This document shows positions 55,473 through 64,000 of a stretch of DNA of 64,000 nucleotides, piece by piece. Location of the stretch: NCBI GenBank assembly GCA_030035585.1, contig CM057460.1, forward strand, positions 219,749,711-219,813,710, in the 5' to 3' direction. Under the pieces are notes generated by a model. It did not search any database. It had not been told where the DNA came from and saw nothing but the letters and a program-made list of their open reading frames with translations. How positions within the stretch are numbered: position 1 is the stretch's first letter; each line of letters begins with the position of its first letter. Both the position numbers and the translations under genes were made by a program. Source of the DNA: Dugong dugon (Eukaryota; Chordata; Mammalia; Sirenia; Dugongidae).

Positions 55473-57180
55473 AAGACCCCTCAAGAAAACTACTGGAAGT
55501 AATGGAAAGATTCATCAGAGCAGCAGGATACAAGATAAACATACAAAAATTGACTGGATTCCTATACACCACTAAAGAGAACTACGAAAAAGAAATCAGG
55601 AAAGCAATAGCATTTATAGTAGTCCCTAAAAGGATAAAATACTTAGGAATAAATCTAACCAGGGATGTAAAAGACTTATAGAAAAAAAAAAAAACAAACA
55701 AACTACAAAACACTACTGCAAGAAACAAAATGAGAACTATACAAAAGGGAAAGCATATCATGCTTATGTATAGGTAGACTCAACATTGTGAAAAATGTCA
55801 ATTCTACCAAACGCAATCTACAAACACAGTGCAATCCCGATCTAAATACCAACAGCATTCTTTAAAGAGAGAGGAAAACTAATCAGCAACTTTATATGAA
55901 AAGAAAAGAGGCCCCGGATAAATAAAGCACTATTGAAGAAGAAGAATAAAGTAGGAGGACTCACACTACCTGACCTCAGAACCTACTACAGAGCTATTGT
56001 AGTCAAAACAGCCTGGTACTGGTACAACGACAGATACACTGACCAATGGAACAGAACTGAGAACCAGATGTAAATCCATCCACCTGTAGTCACCTGATCT
56101 TTGGTAAAGGCCCAAAGTCCATCAAATGGGGAAAAGACAGTCTTTTAAGAAATGGTGCTGGCAAAACTGGATGTGCATGTGCAAAAAAATGAAACAGGAA
56201 CAATACCTCACACCATACACAAAAACTAATTCAAAATGGATCAAAGACCTAAATATCAAACCCAAAACTATGAAAGTCATAGACTAAAAAATGGGGTCAA
56301 TGCTAGAGGCCCTAATACGTGGCATAAACAGGATACAAACCATAACTAAGAATACAAAAACACTAGACGATAAGCTAGATAACTGGAATCTTCTAAAAAT
56401 TAAACACTTATGCTCATCAAAAGATTTCACCAAAAGAGTAAAAAGAGAATCTACAAACTGGGAAAAAATTTTTGATTATGACAAATCTGACGAAGGTTTA
56501 ATCTCTAAAATCTACAGGAAAATTCAACACTTCTACAACAAAAAAGACAAATAATCCAATTAAAAAATGGACAAAGGACATGAACAAACACTTGACCAAA
56601 GAAGACATTCAGCCAACTAACAGACACATTAGGGAACTCTCATGATCACTAGCTATTAGAGAAGTACAAATAAAAACCACAATGAGGTACTATCTTACCC
56701 CGACATTACTGGCACGAAGCAAGAAAAAAAAAATACAGAAACCAACAAATGTTTGAGAGGCTGCAGGGAGACTGGAACTCTTGTACTGCTGGTGGGAATG
56801 CAAAATGGTTCAATCATTTTGGAAAATGATATGACACTTCCTTAAAAGCTAGAAATAGAAATACCGTATGATTCAGCAATCCCACTCCTAGGAATATATC
56901 CTAGAGAAATAAGAGCTGTCACACGAACAGACATGCACGCCCATCATCATTGCAGTGCGTGCCCGTCTTCACAATAGCAAAAAGATAGAAACAACCTAAG
57001 TACCCATCTAGAGATGAATGGATAAACAAACTATGGTACATACACACAATGGAATACAATGCAATGATAATTAATAATGATGAATCTGGGAAATATCTCA
57101 CAACATAGATGAATCTGGGGGGCATTATGCTGAATGCAATAAGTTGTTCACAAAAGGACAAATATTGTATGAGACTACTA
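55473..57180 (+). pseudogene. L1 ORF2 C-terminal part
   Basis: Continues the L1 after the [23 protein letters not shown] and KRIKYLGINLTRDVKDL (55418-55681), then the region with LDNWNLLKIKHLCSSKDFTK and NWEKIFDYDKSDEGLISKI (56291-56554), then the Cys-rich end region and the 'ggtacatacacacaatggaa' stretch. Broken by stops. Confidence 0.85.
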
Positions 57181-58150
57181 TTTAAAAACCTCACGTAAAG
57201 GTTTACACATGAAAAGAAACAATCTTTGATGGTTATGAGGGAAGGGAGAGGTGGGGAGGGAAAAACATAAACTAGAGAATAGATAAGTGGTAACTTTGGT
57301 GAAGGATAAGACAGTACACAATACTGGGAAGCCAACAGAACCTGTACAAAGCAAGGTTATGGATGCTCCATAGACACATCCAAACTCCCTGAGGGACCAA
57401 ATTACTGGGCTGAAGGCTGGGGACCATGGTCTCGGGGAACATCTAGCTCAACTGGAGTAACATAGTTTATAAAGAAAGAGTTCTACCTCGTACTTTGGTG
57501 AGTAGCATCTGGGGTCTTAAAAGCTTGTGAGTGGCCATCTAAGATATTCCACTGGTCTCACTCTGTCTGGAGCAAGGGAGGATGAAGAAACCCAAAGACA
57601 CAAGGAAAATATTAGTCCAAAGGACTAATGGACCATGAGTACCACAGCCTCCACCAGACTGAGTCCAGCACCACTAGATGGTGCCAGGCTACCACCACCA
57701 ACTGCTCTGACAAGGATCACAGTAGAGGGTCCTGGACAGAGCTGGAGGAAAATGGAGAACAAAATTCTATCTCACACAAAAACAGACCACACTTACTGGT
57801 TTGACAGAGACTGGGGAAACCCCGAGAGTATGGTCCCCGGACACCCTTTTTAGCTTTTATCTCAGTACTGAAGTCACTCCTGAGGTTCACCCTTCAGCCA
57901 AAGATTAGACAGGCCCATAAAACAAATCGAGACTAAATGGGCACACCAGCCCAGCCAGGGGCAAGGACGAAAAGGCAGGAGGGGACAGGAAACCTGGTAA
58001 TGGGGAATCCAAGTTTGAGAAGGGGAGACTGTTGACATGTCGTGTGGTTGGCAACCAATGTCACAAAACCATATGTGTATTAATTGTTTAATGGGAAACT
58101 AATTTCCTCTGTACACTGTCATTTAAAGTACAATAAAAAAAAATTTTTTT
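57181..58150 (+). repeat. L1 3' UTR
   Basis: The last part (57775-58150) matches the L1 ends at 1-372 and 38366-38734. It ends acaataaaaaaaaattt. A 72-codon frame at 57635-57853 is chance. Confidence 0.85.
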
Positions 58151-58339
58151 TTCTCTAAACCATCTTACCCACCACTGCAGTTTGCATCCCCAGATATAGG
58201 CTCAGCTAACTCTCATGCCCTTTGCAGGCAAAGAAAAATCTTTTCAAAACCCCCATTAGGTCAACCAAAAGCTACCGGAACCCCCATCCTCAGGTCAATG
58301 TCAAAGAATAAAAGCTTGGAACTAGAGGGCTGGAGGAGG
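58151..58339. other. No clear feature
   Basis: Short stretch between the L1 tail and an LTR fragment. Confidence 0.3.
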
Positions 58340-58681
58340 GAAGAGGATTTCCTTTGTTAGGAGGCCCTATCAGTGTAGGGTGTATCTTAAGCCATCCTCT
58401 TCTGAGATGTAAAAAGAGCAGCTTATGCCATGGAAGAGAAAGAAGGAAGCAGAGATTTGGAAGACAGAACCCGCACCACATGCAGGACCACATGGCAGTG
58501 AAGAACAGAAGCTGAAAAGAGACAAAGACCTTCCCCAAGAGCTGACGGAGAGAGAACAACTTCCCCTAGGGCTGGTGCTCTGAATTAGAACGTCTAGCCT
58601 GGTAAACTGTGATAACATAAATCTGTTTGTTAAAGCCATCCACTGGTGGTATTTCTGTTATAGCATCACGAAGTAACTAAG
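58340..58681 (+). repeat. MaLR-type LTR, 5'-truncated
   Basis: The end half of the shared family: agagctgacggagagagaac, gctctgaattagaacgtcta, gttaaagccatccactggtg and the degraded end gaagtaactaag. The left boundary is approximate. Confidence 0.75.
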
Positions 58682-59493
58682 TGAAACCTTGGGCAAAGCA
58701 GCTCCCTTTCGCTGGGGGTCATTCCTGGCTGGATATATCCAACTGTGAGCCATCAGCAGGTAACACTCCTCACTCTGTGGGGAGTGCCTCTGTCCTGAAT
58801 GTGGGTCTGGGTAACACACCACAGCATTCACTAGAGACCTACCTTAGGAAAGGCTCAGGCCTGCACAGCAACAGGCACCCAATACACTGCTAGGTAGCCT
58901 GCCAGGCAGAAAGTCCAGAACCCAAGTGCCCAAGAAAATGTTTCACTGCCTGCAGCCTGGTCTGAGCCCTGAACCAGGTGTGCTTCTCATATGGATGACA
59001 GGAGTGTGTGAAGTGTGCAGGTACTCTGGGACCTGGCCAGCTGGGAAGCAAGTTTTGGCAGCATAGGGCCCTGTAGGCTCTGCCTTTTCTTTCCGTTCTT
59101 CCCGTGAGTCTCTCATCATTCCACAGTAAAGAATGTGAGAGAGGTGGAAGGAACAGTGGAAGTGTCTAGACTGCCAAGATGGTAGAAATGTCTACTCTAT
59201 GGAAAGAATGCGTGATTCCATCAATAAAGTGCAGTGGTGTCAACAGTGGGATTTTGAGTCACCCAGCATTCATTGCTACATGTTAAAAACACCCAATTTC
59301 CTTTTAGAAAATTGCACTTCCCCATTGTGTGAAGACTCGGTGGGACGGTCGATCAAGGTCTTCCCAGTTCTAGCCAAGGGCAGGCACATGACCCCAAGGA
59401 GGCCAGTCAGACTGTCTCGGGACTTTAATATTGAGTGAAATCATATAAGGATGGGAAAAATAGAGGGAGCATATTCATTCCACCAATGGTAAT
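58682..59493. other. No feature recognised
   Basis: Unique sequence; frames of 70-80 codons with no family features. Confidence 0.35.
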
Positions 59494-60424
59494 TGTATTA
59501 GTTTCTTAGGGCTGCTGTAACAAAGTATATGCTGGATGATTTGTAAGAACAGACATTTGTTGTCTCAGTTCTGAAGGACAGAAGTTCAAGATCAGGGTGT
59601 TAGCTGTGTTGATTCCTTTTGAGTCTCTGAGGGTGAAATCTGTTCCTTGTCACTCTCCTAGCTGCTGGTGATGGCTTGTAATCCTCAGTATTCCTTGATT
59701 TGTAGACACATCACTCCAGTCTGTCTCCATGTGCACACGGCCATCTTCCTTCTGTGTCTCTCTGTTTTTCCTCCTCTTTTAAATCATCACTCAGATTGGA
59801 TTAAGACCTACCCCACTCCAGTATGCCACCAGATGTCTGTCAGTTTGCTGTACTGTGGTGGCTTGCATGTTGCCGTAATACTGGAAGTTCTGCCACCAGT
59901 AGTTCAAACACCAGCAGAGTCACCCATGGCGGGCAGGTTTCAGCAGAACTTCCAGTCTAAGATAGACTAGGAAAAAGGCCTAGTGATCTAATTCCAGAAA
60001 TCAGCCAATGAAAACCTTACAGATCACAAGAGATCATTGTCTAACTCACTTGCTTTGACCAAGTCATCAGGAGGAATCAATCACTGGAGGAGGACATCGT
60101 GTTTGGTGAAGCAGAGGGCCAGCGAGGGAGAGGGAGACCCTTGGTGAGATGGAATGACACATTGGCCACAGCGATGACTTGAACCTGCCTGAGATCGTGA
60201 AGATGATGCAGGACCGGGCAACGTTTCTTCTGTTGTACACAAGGTCACCATGAGTCGGAGTTGACTCCATGGCAGCAAAATATCTATTTATCTAACTCCA
60301 GTGTGAGCTCGTGTTAACTGCTAACATCTTCAGAGATCCTTACTTCCAAACAAGGCCACGTTCACAGGTACTGGGGTTAGGACTTGGACATATCTGTTCG
60401 GAGGACACAATTCAATCCATGACA
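59494..60424 (-). repeat. MaLR LTR (MST/MLT1-like) split by RTE derivative
   Basis: Antisense: the LTR end lies at the left (tgtattagtttcttagggct, gctgtaacaaagtatatgct) and the LTR start at the right (cggaggacacaattcaatcc, atgaca). The inserted RTE derivative occupies 59823-60294 and is flanked by actccagt on both sides. Confidence 0.85.
59823..60294 (+). mobile_element. RTE internal-deletion derivative with target duplication
   Basis: 472 bp. The leader (agatgtctgtcagtttgctg, ctggaagttctgccacca) joins near 60045 the far 3' part (accaagtcatcaggaggaat, ttggtgagatggaatgacac, tcaccatgagtcggagttga) and an AT-rich tail. It is flanked by an 8-bp duplication actccagt (59815-59822 and 60295-60302). 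Confidence 0.9.
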
Positions 60425-60944
60425 CCACCTGAACCATCTCTGGTCCTGCTTCCTAACCGAGCTCTCCAACTCCTAGTTCTCCTGCTCTACCCATTCTTTG
60501 AGTGTTCCAATGCTCCCCACACTTTGCTTGTGACCAGACTTAAATGCTGTCCTTTATAGCCAGACAACCGGGTTTGGTACAACTGGAGGTAGCCCAAGAG
60601 TCTGGCTCTGGAGTTTGGGCTCCTAACCACCGTGACCCTGCAAGTTGGTTAAGAGCCATCCCGGTTCCTCTACCCATGACTGTGCTGAGATTTCAGACAC
60701 GTGCAACCTGTATTTACTGACTCCAGAAGTTTCGGAGAAAACTCATTGCTGACAAGAGGAAGGGAGGGGTAAGGCAAGTTTTCTTCAAAGGAACAGATTG
60801 AGGCTGGGGGAAAGTGTCACTATGTCTAAACAATCCTTTCTCTTCAAGTACCTTCTGTCTTGACAGTAAATTTAGATTCTGAAAACTCCTCTTCAGGAAG
60901 CAATAACAAGACAGGACTGGTGTTGACCACTGAATTCTTTTTCA
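60425..60944. other. No feature recognised
   Basis: Unique sequence; no exon supported. Confidence 0.35.
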
Positions 60945-61690
60945 TTGTGGTAAAATATATATAACAAAAAAAATTGCAATTCTAATCTTTCAAAGTACAC
61001 TATTTAGTGACATTAATTACATTCATCATGTTCTGCAACCATCACCGCTTTTCATTTTCAGAAGTTTTTTTTTAATCACCCCAAATAGAAACTCAATACC
61101 CCTTAAGCAATAATTTTCCCTCTCTCACCGATCCCAGTAACCAGTAACAAACTTTAAAAAAAATTGTTTTTTATTTTCATAAATATACATAAATATATGT
61201 ATCAAACCATCTGCCATTTCAACCTTTTTTACTTACAGTTCAGTGACAGTAATTATTATTAATTAATCATTACATTAATTCATCCTGTTGTTCAACTGTC
61301 ACCACTATCCATTTCCAAATTTTTTCATCGCCCTTAACAGAAGCTCAGTCTCCCCTAAGCAATGACTCCCCCTTTCTCCTCCCTGTTACCCCTGGTGACC
61401 ACTAATAAACTTTGGACTCTATGTATTTGCCTATTCTAGATACTTCACATAGTGGGATCATGTACTATTTGTTCTTTTGGGAGTGACTTTTTTTTTTTTT
61501 TTGTATTTTACTCAGCACAATGTTTTCAAGCTTTATCCATGTGCTAGCGTATATCAGGACTTCATTTCTCTTTATCGTTGAGTAATATTCCATTGTATGG
61601 ATGTACCACATTTTGCTTCTCCATTCATCTGTTGCTCGGCACTTGGGTTGCTTCTACCTTTTGACTATTGGGAATGAACATCGGGGTAGC
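60945..61690 (-). mobile_element. Old L1 3' ends, antisense (two in a row)
   Basis: Two consecutive decayed antisense L1 ends: 60945-61160 (cattgtggtaaaatatatat, ttctgcaaccatcaccgctt) and 61165-61690 (catttagtgacagtaatta-type block, tattccattgtatggatgta, cttgggttgcttctaccttt). Confidence 0.8.
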
Positions 61691-62286
61691 CCCTGAAATT
61701 TACAGTGCATTTTCCATCTGCTTTCAGTTTCCCAGATACCACTGGAAAGTTATTCCTATAAAGTTGGAGGGTTGTTTTTTTTTTTTTTTAATCATGTATT
61801 TCTTTTGCATTTAAAAATACACACATGTGGTTATCATGTGAACTTTTCTTCTTGTTAAGATTCAAAATGCCAATAGAACTCAAGGTTGGAAAATGCTTTA
61901 CCTATTCTTCTGTTTTGATGACTGGCATTTTTGAGGGGGGTGTGTGTGTATGTGTGTGTCTTTTATTGATAGAATTGAAAAAGAAATTGCTTAACATTTT
62001 TATTAGTGCTCCAGCCTGGAAAAATATTTCTGTCTTTGACCAGATCATTGTTTGCTACGAGCCATCTTTTGAACAATGCGTCTAATGGAATCTCCCTTGA
62101 ATGTGCTTTATTCGCCACCAGAGCAGAAAATAAAAACTCTTATATTCTTGTTGGGGGTAGAAGAAACAAAAAGCAAGCTGATGATAATTTCAGCCTTTCG
62201 TTCTGGTTGACCTCTTTTTTTCCCCAAGAAGAGCATTTAATTCTCTCTTTTAAGACATGCAATTACTCATCTCCGGTGCTTGTAGA
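61691..62286. other. No feature recognised
   Basis: Unique sequence with T runs and a GT microsatellite near 61945. Frames of 86-98 codons overlap and have no family features. Confidence 0.35.
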
Positions 62287-62495
62287 AGGAATCCCTGGGT
62301 AATGCAAATGGTTAAGTGTTCGACCAGTAACTGAAAGGTTGGCGGTTTGAATCCGCCCAGAGGCATCTGGGAAGTAAGGCCTGGAAATCTGGTTCTGAGA
62401 GGTCACAGCCTTGAAAATGCTTTGGAGCACCGTTCTGCTCTGACACACATGGGCTCACCATGAGTCGAAGTCAACCTGACAGCAGTTGGTTTGGT
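62287..62495 (+). repeat. AfroSINE (sense)
   Basis: Head aaggaatccctgggtaatgc and ggttaagtgttcgaccagta, B-box region (gcggtttgaatccgccca), body cacagccttgaaaatgcttt, tail ccatgagtcgaagtcaacct. Confidence 0.9.
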
Positions 62496-62634
62496 TTTGG
62501 TTTTGTTCTGTAGTAGCCTTCTTCTAAATGTAAGTAGATGCTTTTGTTTTCACTGGGCACCGTCATGAATTCAGGAAAGTTCCAGTCCAAGCTACTGGGG
62601 TCCACATGTTTATCTTCTTAATAATCAGCCTTCT

Positions 62635-62720
62635 TCCTTCCCTCCCTCCCACCCTGCCTCCTTCTCTCCTTCCCTCCCTTCCTTTCTTCCTCCCTCCCTT
62701 TTCCCTCCCTTCCTCCTTTC
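62635..62720. repeat. (CCTT)n-type pyrimidine tract
   Basis: About 85 bp of C and T in cttcc/ccctcc units. An adjoining L2-like tail at about 62725-62820 (tgtgccaggtgctatcctac) is weak. Confidence 0.85.
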
Positions 62721-62962
62721 CATATCTATTGAGCAATTATCTGTGCCAGGTGCTATCCTACATGAGGATACACTATAAGCAAATAAGATAACGGATCCCT
62801 GCTCGTGTGGAGTACAAATACTGTTCTGGCTAATTTTAACCTGAATTATGGAAGCAGATATACAATTTCCTTTTATTCAAGAAGAAAAGATAGCTGGATG
62901 AGAATCATTCATGAGTTTTATAATTAGTAACAGTTAGTTTTAACAGTTAGTTTTATAATTAG

Positions 62963-63142
62963 TAACAGTTAAGCGTTTGGCTGTGAACCCAGAAGATGGC
63001 AGTTTAAAACCACCCAGTGGCTCTATAGTGTTTCTGGTGATCTGCTTCCATAAAGATTATAGCCTAGAAAACCCTATGTGACAGTTCTACTGTGTCACAT
63101 GGGGTCGCTATGAATTGGAATTGACTTGACAGTACCCAACAA
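62963..63142 (+). repeat. AfroSINE (sense, head decayed)
   Basis: 'gttaagcgtttggctgtgaa', 'cataaagattatagcctaga', 'gtcgctatgaattggaattg'. A 23-bp block 'agttttataattagtaacag(tta)' is directly repeated just upstream (62914 and 62948). Confidence 0.8.
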
Positions 63143-63639
63143 GAACAAGAACAACCTAGCTTAGCCAAGGTGAACTTAAAACTGACCACCACACTATCTG
63201 TCTGCCTGTCTGTCTGTCATGAACATTGTTCTAGTTTACATCCTTGTAGCTAAACTATGCGTACACAGCTATTCGGCTCTGCTGCTGTAGTAGGAGAACA
63301 ACCTGTCATAAACCAATGTGTGGCTTACACAGTTTGCTGCCTTGACATCTATTAATTAATTCCTCCCCTTGCCCTTTCACCCAGTTTTCTGACATGGCCC
63401 GTCCTAACTTGTCACCCAATCTTTCAACAGTTATGGACTCTCACTGGCCCTCCCAGCCATGTCCCATAGAGTTTCCCATGATAGAGACAACATTGCTATC
63501 AAGTAATGCAGTCTCTTAACAGCCATAGTTATGGCCGTGTCCCATGTGAATCATGTGACAAAAATTTCTTCTTTTTCCCATGCTAATGCCCTGGAAATTT
63601 GATTTTTTTTTGGAGTGGTGTTCTTCTTCTTCTCCCCCC
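63143..63639. other. No gene; short (CTGT)n patch
   Basis: A (CTGT)n patch lies near 63197-63218. Otherwise unique sequence. Confidence 0.4.
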
Positions 63640-63909
63640 ACCCCCCATTTTAATAACTTTTTATTTTTTGTTGTTGAGAATATACACAGGAGAACATACA
63701 ATTCCACAATTTATACATGTACAATTCAGTGACATAGATCACATTCTTCAAGTTGTGCAACCATTTTTACTCTCCTTTTCTGAATTGTATCTCCCCCATT
63801 AACATAAACTCACTGCCTCCTAAGTTTTCCATCTAATCTTTCAGGTTGCCATTGTCAATTTGATCCCTTATAGATAGTTCTTTAAAAGAGTACAATGCTC
63901 ACGACAGGC
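63640..63909 (-). mobile_element. L1 3' UTR piece, antisense
   Basis: Resembles the second block at 19766 and 21441: agaatatacacaggagaaca, gtacaattcagtgacataga, tcaagttgtgcaaccatttt. An LTR begins directly after it. Confidence 0.65.
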
Positions 63910-64000
63910 TGTCTTGGTCATTTAGTGCTGCCGTAACAGAAATATCACAAGTGGATGGCTTTAACAAAGAGAAGTTTATTCTTTCACAGTCCAGTAGGCT
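63910..64000 (-). repeat. MaLR-type LTR (antisense, cut by window edge)
   Basis: 'tgtcttggtcatttagtgct', 'cacaagtggatggctttaac', 'cagtccagtaggct' are the reverse complement of the shared family's end. Confidence 0.9.

Larger units (their letters stand above)
49090..58150 (+). mobile_element. Long L1 LINE with monomeric 5' region
   Basis: About 9 kb including a nested RTE (54142-55471). The order is tandem-repeat 5' region (49090-50235), leader, ORF1 remnant, spacer, ORF2 endonuclease, RT and C-terminal part, then 3' UTR and A-rich tail. Coding parts carry many stops, so it is dead. The 3' UTR matches the copies at 1-372 and 38366-38734. Confidence 0.88.

Noticed and set aside
56919..57335. 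138-codon minus frame, membrane-like
   Set aside because: It is the antisense of the A-rich end of L1 ORF2 and 3' UTR, which gives Phe/Leu/Ile-rich chance frames.
1..64000. Exons of likely B3GALT5 neighbours such as IGSF5 or SH3BGR
   Set aside because: I looked for splice-bounded frames with matching motifs and saw none; absence is not proven for short exons.

Overview
This window is vertebrate nuclear DNA from an afrotherian mammal, most likely a paenungulate such as an elephant. The main evidence is many copies of a tRNA-headed SINE whose 3' end matches the tail of an RTE (BovB-like) LINE. That pairing is the AfroSINE/RTE1 partnership. Ancient pan-mammalian repeats (MIR, L2, old L1, MaLR) are also present. 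Species is inferred from repeat families only; no database search was possible.

Only one protein-coding gene is convincing: the intact single coding exon of B3GALT5 (beta-1,3-galactosyltransferase 5) on the minus strand at 1990-2925. A splice acceptor lies directly before its ATG. The gene runs right to left, so most of the window is its 5' side: upstream intron or intergenic DNA. I found no exon of a neighbouring gene.

The rest is a layered transposon landscape. From left to right it holds:
- an L1 3' UTR end at the left edge;
- AfroSINEs and a complete, internally small MaLR-type provirus (4541-6722) inserted in an AfroSINE with a perfect 5-bp target duplication;
- a decayed ERV-L provirus (about 8697-16015) with PBS, protease, RT, RNase H, integrase and dUTPase remnants, inserted in an older MLT2-like LTR and itself holding a GC-rich, TIR-like insert;
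- solo ERV-L and MaLR LTRs, several with perfect target duplications;
- a nearly complete antisense RTE (23715-27918) carrying two LTRs of one family;
- a sparse stretch (about 30-43 kb) of old repeats and unannotated DNA;
- an RTE copy inside an old L1 (43.4-45.8 kb);
- head-to-tail RTE fragments (47.6-49.1 kb);
- a long L1 (about 49090-58150) with a tandem-monomer 5' region, decayed ORF1 and ORF2, and an RTE nested in ORF2;
- a MaLR LTR split by an RTE deletion derivative (59494-60424), then L1 ends, AfroSINEs and an LTR cut by the right edge.

Apart from B3GALT5, none of the open frames looks like a functioning host gene. I saw no CRISPR array, operon, tRNA, rRNA or prokaryotic feature. No clearly new biological system emerged. 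The best leads are the monomeric L1 5' region, the TIR-bounded GC-rich insert in the ERV-L, the independently deleted RTE derivatives, and the LTR-rich DNA upstream of B3GALT5.
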